Shown here one piece after another: positions 1 through 5,017 of a DNA stretch of 5,017 bases. Within the stretch, counting starts at the first letter, position 1; each line of letters opens with the position of its first letter. The DNA comes from Nitrospirota bacterium. GTDB lineage: Bacteria > Nitrospirota_A > Leptospirillia > Leptospirillales > Leptospirillaceae. The notes beneath the pieces are model-generated. The model made no database searches and was not told where the DNA came from. It was given only the letters and a program-made list of their open reading frames with translations. The DNA lies in contig DAIBSV010000049.1 of the NCBI GenBank assembly GCA_027415455.1, forward strand, positions 1 to 5,017. The letters run 5' to 3'. The position numbers and the translations under genes were made by a program.

Positions 1-663
1 CCCTCCTTCGGGGGGACGCCCGCCACCCCACAGCCAGACACCGTCGACCCTTCTTTCCGGATCGGAAGAATGGGCAAAAGAAGCGGGAATGGTCCGGGAG
101 ATCCATTCCGGAAATCCCGGGATGAAGCCGGATTCCGAAGGCAGAGCCCCCCGTCTCGGCGGAGAACCCGCCTCTCCGTTCCACCGGGGAAGAGCCAGAA
201 TCATCCGGTCAATTCGCCCCCCCGCTCCCGGGACAGGGAGAAAACGCCAGGGCTCACGTCCTGTCACGCGATCGAGCAGGGCGCCCCAGAAGGCGTGTTC
301 ATCCTCCCTCCGGTTGATGTAGCGGAGGAGCCGGCCGTCGGCTCCGCAGCAAACCGGGGTGGCAAGGTAAAACCACTCCGAGGGAGAGGGATCTCGGGTG
401 AGGAGGGAGAGAAGAGAGCCCCGCGAAAGACTTCGGGCCTCCTCCAGGGAAAAGCCGAGAAGTCGTGCGATCCCTTTCTCGGAGGAAATCTCGCGGGCCG
501 GCGATCCGTCCTGGGGATCGATCCTGCAAAGCCGTCCGGCCCGGGCCAGGGTGTCGAGGGCCGGCGTTTTGGCCATGGAAAGGGTCGTCTTCTGCCCGGA
601 AGGCTCGGCGAGCCCGTCCAGAACCACCAGAAGGTCACAACCGGATCCGACCCCGTCGTTCAT
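1..663 (-). CDS. apgM: ApgM-type phosphoglycerate mutase-like protein, candidate homoserine kinase (3' part outside window)
   Basis: This frame is open from an ATG at 663 to the window edge, 221 codons with no stop, so the C-terminus is missing. The ATG overlaps the thrC stop by four bases (ATGA) and I see no close Shine-Dalgarno site, which suggests translational coupling to thrC. Family features are visible: an N-terminal LDGLAE (residues 15-20) whose Asp16 matches the metal-binding Asp of the alkaline phosphatase superfamily; TPALDTLARAG (33-43); SSEKGIARLLGF (60-71), where Ser61 fits the nucleophile position; RG at 81-82; and VWLWGGGRPP (209-218), close to the IWLWGQGR motif of ApgM. The usual central RCNLVT and DYSAGHIS motifs are not recognisable (ATPVCC and RYINRRED stand there), so the protein is strongly diverged. 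ApgM proteins interconvert 2- and 3-phosphoglycerate; relatives in threonine operons are proposed homoserine kinases. Position after hom and thrC favours the latter, by inference. The family call is fairly safe; the activity is not. Confidence 0.72.
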   Translation of the reverse strand, partial: MNDGVGSGCDLLVVLDGLAEPSGQKTTLSMAKTPALDTLARAGRLCRIDPQDGSPAREISSEKGIARLLGFSLEEARSLSRGSLLSLLTRDPSPSEWFYLATPVCCGADGRLLRYINRREDEHAFWGALLDRVTGREPWRFLPVPGAGGRIDRMILALPRWNGEAGSPPRRGALPSESGFIPGFPEWISRTIPASFAHSSDPERRVDGVWLWGGGRPPEGG

Positions 664-1724
664 GAGAAGCCCAGAACGGCCAGGACCTCTTCCTTTCTGG
701 CGGGGACCCGGATCTCGGGCGGGGAGGACCGAAAGACGGTGTCGGGATCCTTGAGGCCGTGGCCCGTCAGGGTGCAGACGATCCGCTCCCCTCCGGAAAA
801 AGCGCCGGCACGGGCCCGTTTCAGCACCCCGGCCAGGGAGGCGGCCGAAGCCGGCTCGCAGAAAACCCCCTCCTTCGAGGCCAAAAGATGGTAGGCCTCG
901 AGAATCTCGCTGTCCGACACCGACAGGATGGACCCGCCCGATTCTCCCGCGGCCTTCAGGGCTCCCTGCCAGGAAGCGGGATTCCCGATGCGGATCGCCG
1001 ATGCCAGGGTCTCCGGCTTTTCCACCACATGGCCGAGAACGATCGGAGCCGCCCCCTCGGCCTGCACCCCTGTCATCTTCGGAAGCGAGGAAAGGCGGCC
1101 TGCCTGCAGGTAGGCGTTGTATCCCGCCCAGCTGGCCGTGATGTTTCCGGCGTTCCCCACCGGTAGAAAATGATAGTCCGGGGCGGTCCCCAGCTGATCC
1201 ACGATCTCGAAAGCCACCGAGCGCTGGCCCTCCAGACGGTCCGGATTGACGGAGTTGACAAGGGCCACCGGATGCGTCTCCGCCACCTCCCGGACGATCC
1301 GGAGGGCGTGGTCGAAAAGCCCTTCCACCTGAATGACCGTCGCATGGTGGACGATGGCCTGGGCCAGCTTGCCCCGGGAGATCTTCCCGTCGGGGATGAC
1401 CACAAAGACCCGAAGACCCGCCCGGGCCCCATAGGCGGCGGCGGAGGCCGATGTGTTTCCTGTCGAGGCGCAGATGAGGGCGCGCGCGCCCTTTTGCACC
1501 GCCCGGGAGACGGCCAGGGTCATCCCGCGATCCTTGAAGCTTCCGGTCGGGTTCGCACCTTCAAACTTCACCCAGAGGCGGACCGGAACGGGAATCTCCC
1601 GGACGAGGGTCTCCATGGGAATCAGGGGCGTTCCCCCCTCCTGAAGGGTGACGGCCTTCTCCGGATCGGGAGAGCCGAAAAAGGAGGCGTATTCGGCGAT
1701 GATACCGCGCCACGTGGTCTTCAT
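660..1724 (-). CDS. thrC: Threonine synthase
   Basis: This 354-residue, cytoplasmic PLP enzyme converts O-phosphohomoserine to threonine and phosphate, the last step of threonine synthesis. Visible motifs are EGGTPLIP (29-36), the PLP-lysine motif NPTGSFKDRGM (58-68, Lys64), ASTGNTSASAAAYG (86-99), the glycine-rich phosphate-binding PVGNAGNI (188-195) and LTGHGLKDP (319-327). Length and motifs fit the short, Bacillus-like threonine synthases rather than the roughly 430-residue E. coli/yeast type. The ATG at 1724 was chosen because homology-like sequence begins there and it overlaps the hom stop by one base (TGATG). The frame stays open upstream to 2102, but that stretch lies inside hom and has no threonine synthase character. 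A GGAGGG lies 12 bases upstream, rather far, so coupling to hom translation is likely. The stop overlaps the start of the ApgM-like gene by four bases. Confidence 0.96.
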   Translation of the reverse strand: MKTTWRGIIAEYASFFGSPDPEKAVTLQEGGTPLIPMETLVREIPVPVRLWVKFEGANPTGSFKDRGMTLAVSRAVQKGARALICASTGNTSASAAAYGARAGLRVFVVIPDGKISRGKLAQAIVHHATVIQVEGLFDHALRIVREVAETHPVALVNSVNPDRLEGQRSVAFEIVDQLGTAPDYHFLPVGNAGNITASWAGYNAYLQAGRLSSLPKMTGVQAEGAAPIVLGHVVEKPETLASAIRIGNPASWQGALKAAGESGGSILSVSDSEILEAYHLLASKEGVFCEPASAASLAGVLKRARAGAFSGGERIVCTLTGHGLKDPDTVFRSSPPEIRVPARKEEVLAVLGFS

Positions 1725-3073
1725 CACGACAGGGAGCCCTCCATGGAAACATCCTCGATCCGTATCACGACGGTTTTTTCGGTGACGTGGTGGGAGGCGT
1801 CGATAATGGCAAGAGAATCCCGGATCTGGGACTCCGTGGCGCGATGGGTCGTCACGACCACCGGAACCGATCCGCCCCTGTCCCTTCCCTTCTGGATCAC
1901 CGACTCGATGCTGATCCCGCGATCTCCCAGGATGCCCGCGAGATACGAGAGCGTTCCGGGCTGGTCCTGGGCCATGAAGCGGAGATAGTACTCGGAGAAG
2001 ATTGCGGAAATCGGACGGAGCGGCCTCCTGATCCGTCCCGAAAAAGGGAAGCCCAGGGCGGGAACCTGCGCGCGGGCGCCGTGGAAAACCCCCCGGGCGC
2101 ATTCCATGACATCTCCCATCACGGCCGTGGCCGTCGGATCCCCTCCGGCCCCGCGACCATACAGAAGGAGCGGCCCCAGGGCCTGGCCCGACAGCTCAAT
2201 CGCGTTGAAGACTCCGTCCACCTCCGACAGGAGGCTGTTCTCGGGCAGAAAGGAAGGATGAACCCGGATGTCGAGCGAATCCCCGTGGTCGACAGCAATG
2301 CCCAGAAGCTTCAGGACATACCCGAACTCCCTGCCGAACTCGAGGTCGATCGGCTTGATCTGCCGGATCCCCTCGACGGGGATCTCCTGAAGATTCACCG
2401 GCGATCCGAAGGCCATTGTCGCGAGGATGGCGATCTTGTGGGCGGAGTCGATTCCGTCGATGTCGTAGGTGGGATCGGATTCCGCATATCCATGGCGCTG
2501 GGCTTCGGACAGAACCGTTTCGAACTCGAGTCCTTCGCGGCTCATGCGGGTCAGGATGTAATTGGCCGTCCCGTTGATGATGCCGGCCAGACGGAGGATC
2601 CGGTCCCCGGCCAGGCTCTCCCGCAGGGTCCGCAAAATGGGGATTCCCCCGCCGACCGAGGCCTCGAAGCCAAGATCGACGCCATGGGAGGCGGCCGCGC
2701 CGAAGATCTCCTCCCCGTGACGGGCCAGAAGCGCCTTGTTGGCGGTCACGACGGATTTTCCCGCCTTCATCGCCTCCAGAAGGATGGAGCGGGCCGGCTC
2801 AAGTCCGCCGACAAGCTCGACCACAAGAGAAATTCTCGGGTCCAGGACCATCTCCTTCCATTCGCGGTAGACCACGCACTCCGGCGGAAGGGTCAGCCCC
2901 TTGAGCGTCTCCGGATTCTTTTCGCAGACTCCCCCCAGTGCCAGCGGGAATCCCAGCCGCTCGCGGATGAGCCCCTGATTTTTAAGCAGAAGCCGCAGGA
3001 ATCCCTGTCCGACCGTCCCGAGCCCGATGATGCCAACCCGGACTGGGGCATTTTTTTCATTCTGGTTCAGCAA
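1724..3073 (-). CDS. hom: Homoserine dehydrogenase with C-terminal ACT domain
   Basis: The 449-residue product reduces L-aspartate 4-semialdehyde to L-homoserine with NAD(P)H, at the branch towards threonine and methionine. The N-terminal Rossmann fold shows GLGTVGQG (17-24). TANKALLA (110-117) carries the conserved Lys113. The catalytic domain has GIINGTANYIL (164-174) and GYAESDPTYDIDGIDSAHK (195-213); Glu198, Asp209 and Lys213 match the residues known to be catalytic in yeast homoserine dehydrogenase. GRGAGGDPTATAV (306-318) is the usual family motif. Residues from about 362 to 440 form an ACT domain (LRFMAQDQPGTLSYLAGIL), a module that typically gives feedback control by threonine. It is a stand-alone enzyme, not fused to aspartokinase. 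The start is TTG at 3073, with AAGGA seven bases upstream; no ATG or GTG lies in frame between there and the preceding in-frame stop. The stop overlaps the thrC start by one base. Confidence 0.96.
   Translation of the reverse strand: MLNQNEKNAPVRVGIIGLGTVGQGFLRLLLKNQGLIRERLGFPLALGGVCEKNPETLKGLTLPPECVVYREWKEMVLDPRISLVVELVGGLEPARSILLEAMKAGKSVVTANKALLARHGEEIFGAAASHGVDLGFEASVGGGIPILRTLRESLAGDRILRLAGIINGTANYILTRMSREGLEFETVLSEAQRHGYAESDPTYDIDGIDSAHKIAILATMAFGSPVNLQEIPVEGIRQIKPIDLEFGREFGYVLKLLGIAVDHGDSLDIRVHPSFLPENSLLSEVDGVFNAIELSGQALGPLLLYGRGAGGDPTATAVMGDVMECARGVFHGARAQVPALGFPFSGRIRRPLRPISAIFSEYYLRFMAQDQPGTLSYLAGILGDRGISIESVIQKGRDRGGSVPVVVTTHRATESQIRDSLAIIDASHHVTEKTVVIRIEDVSMEGSLS
1737..1742 (-). 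promoter_or_regulatory. Weak or distant ribosome binding site of thrC
   Basis: GGAGGG on the minus strand within the last codons of hom, with a 12-base spacer to the thrC ATG at 1724. The spacing is longer than ideal, so restart after hom termination (TGATG) probably helps. Confidence 0.4.
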
Positions 3074-3080
3074 ACACGCA

Positions 3081-3085
3081 TCCTT
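3081..3085 (-). promoter_or_regulatory. Ribosome binding site deciding the TTG start of hom
   Basis: AAGGA on the minus strand, with a seven-base spacer to the TTG at 3073. It lies in the 25-base gap after the exported-protein gene. It is the main argument for a TTG start, because the nearby ATG codons at 3081-3079, 3060-3058 and 3051-3049 are all out of the hom frame. Confidence 0.7.
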
Positions 3086-3098
3086 GGTGTGGGGGTGG

Positions 3099-3782
3099 CT
3101 ATTCTTTCATGAACGGATTGGACATCGGAAGGGGAATGGTCTTCCCTTCGTCCAGAAGGACGTCCTGGTAGGCTCTCAGGTAGGCCGCCACCGGAGCGTC
3201 CGGAAGATAGTCGGGAGACAGGTCGGCGTTGTAGACCAGGATCTGGAGTTCCCGCATCTTTCCGTCGTCCCCCTTGTAGTCCCAGATGAGAACGGCGTCC
3301 TTCGGAAGATTGATACCCTTCGCCTGGGAGAGGAGCGGGGCGTGGATCACCCGGGGGGAAACACCCCGGAGGGGGGCGGGCAGGAGATCCCGGAGACGCC
3401 AGGTCGGCTCGGCGCTCACTCCCCGGAAGGGGGCGGTCACAAGAACGGCCTGAAGAGCGTTGTCCCGGAACTCGAACTGGAACTCGGGCGTCATCCGTCC
3501 GCTTGGAAGGGTTGTGGGAGAATAGAAGAGGAAGCGGTCGGTCGGATGGGCATCAAAATCCGTATAGATTCCGCACGGCAACTCCGTCGAGCTCCCCTTT
3601 CGCGGCACGAGGGTCGGATCCCCTTTCTTGAAGATGGAGAGGATCGTCTCCTGGGAGGCTCCCAGGTGCCAGCTCCAGGCCATTGCCCGGGCCGGAAAAA
3701 GAAGGACCAGGGCCAGCGCGCCCCCCGTCAGAAGGGTGTTCAACGGCCCGGATTTTAATGTCGGCCTGAAGAAACTTTTCAT
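3099..3782 (-). CDS. Exported protein of unknown function
   Basis: I do not recognise this 227-residue protein. The N-terminus is a clear Sec-type signal peptide: basic residues up to Lys10, a hydrophobic core (about 17-29) and ARAMA (31-35), giving likely cleavage after Ala35 to leave WSWHLG. The mature part would be about 192 residues, apparently soluble, with no further membrane segment. It has one cysteine (Cys70, in ELPCGIY), so no disulfide within the chain and no lipobox. A short motif occurs twice, APFRGVS (117-123) and APLRGVS (136-142). The C-terminal half has strand-like stretches (VLIWDY, LQILVYN) followed by a probable helix (VAAYLRAYQDVLL). I chose the second of two tandem ATGs because GGAGG then sits seven bases upstream; the first ATG (3785) would leave four. 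The start overlaps the aminotransferase stop, so the genes are co-transcribed. Nothing in it suggests an enzyme of amino-acid synthesis. Confidence 0.82.
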   Translation of the reverse strand: MKSFFRPTLKSGPLNTLLTGGALALVLLFPARAMAWSWHLGASQETILSIFKKGDPTLVPRKGSSTELPCGIYTDFDAHPTDRFLFYSPTTLPSGRMTPEFQFEFRDNALQAVLVTAPFRGVSAEPTWRLRDLLPAPLRGVSPRVIHAPLLSQAKGINLPKDAVLIWDYKGDDGKMRELQILVYNADLSPDYLPDAPVAAYLRAYQDVLLDEGKTIPLPMSNPFMKE

Positions 3783-5005
3783 CATCGGACCTCCGCAAGT
3801 CCCGGACGGCTTCTCGCGAAAAACCTCCGGATGTTGACCGTGGCCTGCCGGATGCGGCTTTCGTTCTCCACAAGGGCAAACCGGACATGATCGTCGCCAA
3901 GGCTCCCGAAGCCCACCCCGGGCGAAACCCCCACCTGGGCCTCGGCCATGAGGAGCTTCGAAAACTCGAGGGATCCCATCGACTCCCACTGGGGGGGAAT
4001 CTTCGCCCAGAGGAACATGGAGCCGCCGGGCATCGACACATCCCATCCGGCCCGGACCAGCCCGTCGACAAGGACATGGCACCGCCGTTCGTAGACTTCG
4101 GCAATCTGGCCCGGGAAGTCGTCCATCTGGTTTAAGGCGATGATGCTCGCAATCTGGATCGGCTGGAAGGTTCCATAGTCGAGGTAGCTCTTGAGCCGCG
4201 TGAGGGCGTTGACCACAGTGCGGTTTCCGACGCAGAAACCGACACGCCATCCCGGCATGTTGTAGGACTTGGACAGCGTATAGAACTCGATCCCCACATC
4301 TTTCGCACCCGGCGTCGAAAGAAAGGAGGGAGCCTTGTAGCCTCCAAAGGTGATGTCGGCATAGGCCAGGTCGTGGATCACGAAGAAGTTCCGTTCGTGT
4401 GCCAGGGCCACCACCTTCTCGAAAAAACCCTCGGGAACCGTAAGCGTGGTCGGATTGTGGGGGTAGCAGAGAAGGACGGCCTTGACAGGTCCTCCCGCCC
4501 GATCGAGCGCCTCGAGAAGATCCGACCAGACGTCCCGGCCGGGAACCATGGGATAGTGGCAGACCTGGGCGCCGGCAAGAACGAAGCTGAAGGCATGGAT
4601 GGGATAGCTGGGATTGGGCACCAGAACACGGTCGCCGGGGTCGATGGTGGCAAGCGCCAGATGGGCGATCCCTTCCTTCGAACCGATCGTGACGACCGTC
4701 TCCGTGTCGGGATCGAGGAGCACCCGGTGACGCCTGGCGTACCAGGCGGCGATCGCCTCCCGGAGCCTCGGGATTCCCTTCGAGGTGGAGTAGCGATGGT
4801 TCCTGGGGTTCCGGACGGCCTCCACGAGCTTGTCCACGATGGGGGGAGGCGTCGGAAGATCCGGATTGCCCATTCCGAGATCGATGATATCCTCGCCCCG
4901 GCGGCGGGCGGCGAGCTTCATATCGTTGACTGCACTGAAGACATAGGGAGGAAGCTGACTGATTCGCTTGAATTCCATCATTTTGAGAACTCGGCCTTCC
5001 GACAT
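3782..5005 (-). CDS. alaC: PLP-dependent class I/II aminotransferase, AlaC / LL-diaminopimelate aminotransferase-like
   Basis: This 407-residue, cytoplasmic fold-type I aminotransferase exchanges amino groups between an amino acid and a 2-oxo acid. Motifs include DLGMGNPDLPTP (42-53), STSKGIPRLREAI (73-85), GSKEGIAHL (108-116), NPSYP (131-135), PHNPTT (182-187, Asn184), HDLAYAD (211-217, Asp212 and Tyr215 contacting PLP) and the Schiff-base lysine in LSKSYNMPGWRVGF (244-257, Lys246). Near the C-terminus VRFALVENESRIRQA holds the expected substrate-carboxylate arginine. Overall pattern and length match the AlaC (glutamate-pyruvate) group, which genome annotation often labels LL-diaminopimelate or aspartate aminotransferase; sequence alone does not separate these substrates. 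The ATG at 5005 has AAGG six bases upstream (5012-5015). Tandem ATGs at 4981 and 4978 are in frame and would start at MEFKRISQLPP, where family similarity begins, but their Shine-Dalgarno spacing is poorer. It is the first gene of the visible operon, and its stop overlaps the next gene. Confidence 0.9.
   Translation of the reverse strand: MSEGRVLKMMEFKRISQLPPYVFSAVNDMKLAARRRGEDIIDLGMGNPDLPTPPPIVDKLVEAVRNPRNHRYSTSKGIPRLREAIAAWYARRHRVLLDPDTETVVTIGSKEGIAHLALATIDPGDRVLVPNPSYPIHAFSFVLAGAQVCHYPMVPGRDVWSDLLEALDRAGGPVKAVLLCYPHNPTTLTVPEGFFEKVVALAHERNFFVIHDLAYADITFGGYKAPSFLSTPGAKDVGIEFYTLSKSYNMPGWRVGFCVGNRTVVNALTRLKSYLDYGTFQPIQIASIIALNQMDDFPGQIAEVYERRCHVLVDGLVRAGWDVSMPGGSMFLWAKIPPQWESMGSLEFSKLLMAEAQVGVSPGVGFGSLGDDHVRFALVENESRIRQATVNIRRFFARSRPGLAEVR
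3790..3794 (-). promoter_or_regulatory. Ribosome binding site of the exported-protein gene
   Basis: GGAGG on the minus strand, inside the last codons of the aminotransferase gene. It is four bases from the first ATG (3785) and seven from the second (3782), and so favours the second. Confidence 0.65.
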
Positions 5006-5017
5006 GAGATGCCTTGC

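Noticed and set aside
264..638. Minus-strand open frame of 124 codons in the left part
   Set aside because: It is a different frame within the ApgM-like gene. The translation is Pro/Arg/Ser-rich without motifs, whereas the frame from 663 carries them.
70..894. Plus-strand open frame of 274 codons opposite the ApgM-like gene and the end of thrC
   Set aside because: The composition is low-complexity and Arg/Gly/Pro/Ser-rich, with no domain. The minus strand here gives family motifs in an uninterrupted frame.
1725..2102. N-terminal extension of threonine synthase by 126 codons
   Set aside because: It lies entirely inside hom in another frame and has no threonine synthase similarity. The ATG at 1724 fits both family length and the operon junction.
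3067..3081. Four-codon ORF (MRVC) overlapping the hom start, as a possible leader peptide
   Set aside because: Its ATG shares a base with the AAGGA site, so that site cannot serve it. There are no Thr or Ile codons and no attenuator-like hairpins, so a threonine-type leader is not supported.
1787..3112. Long open frame on the plus strand (441 codons) opposite hom
   Set aside because: It is antisense to a well-supported gene. The translation is rich in Arg, Gly, Asp and Pro with no recognisable motif, as expected from GC-rich codon bias on the opposite strand.
3786..4250. N-terminal extension of the exported protein by 156 codons
   Set aside because: It would overlap the conserved aminotransferase C-terminus and would bury a good signal peptide in the middle of the protein.

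Overview
The window is high-GC bacterial DNA packed with genes. All five genes lie on the minus strand and read from the right edge towards the left. In transcription order they are: a class I/II aminotransferase of the AlaC / LL-diaminopimelate aminotransferase-like group (3782-5005); a small exported protein I do not recognise (3099-3782); homoserine dehydrogenase with a C-terminal ACT domain (1724-3073); threonine synthase (660-1724); and the first 221 codons of an ApgM-type (archaeal-type, cofactor-independent) phosphoglycerate mutase-like protein that runs off the left edge (1-663). No RNA gene, mobile element, CRISPR array or internal terminator was seen. No gap between genes exceeds 25 bases.

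The genes look like one operon. Three of the four junctions are stop/start overlaps (aminotransferase/exported protein, hom/thrC, thrC/apgM). The fourth, exported protein to hom, is a 25-base gap carrying a well-placed Shine-Dalgarno site before a TTG start. No promoter is visible because the right edge lies only 12 bases upstream of the first start codon.

Hom reduces aspartate semialdehyde to homoserine, and ThrC converts O-phosphohomoserine to threonine. The kinase step between them has no ThrB of the usual GHMP type here. The ApgM-like gene sits next to thrC, and proteins of this superfamily have been proposed or shown to act as alternative homoserine kinases in some bacteria, so it is the obvious candidate. 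The copy here is strongly diverged from ordinary ApgM. The aminotransferase probably links this pathway to alanine/glutamate or lysine-branch metabolism.

From memory, an aminotransferase-hom-thrC-apgM order is familiar in deltaproteobacterial and Nitrospirota-type genomes, so I infer a Gram-negative bacterium of that general kind; the species cannot be fixed from this window. The parts that look least ordinary are the exported protein inserted between the aminotransferase and hom, the diverged ApgM-like protein, and the start region of hom. I found no clear sign of an undescribed multi-gene system.
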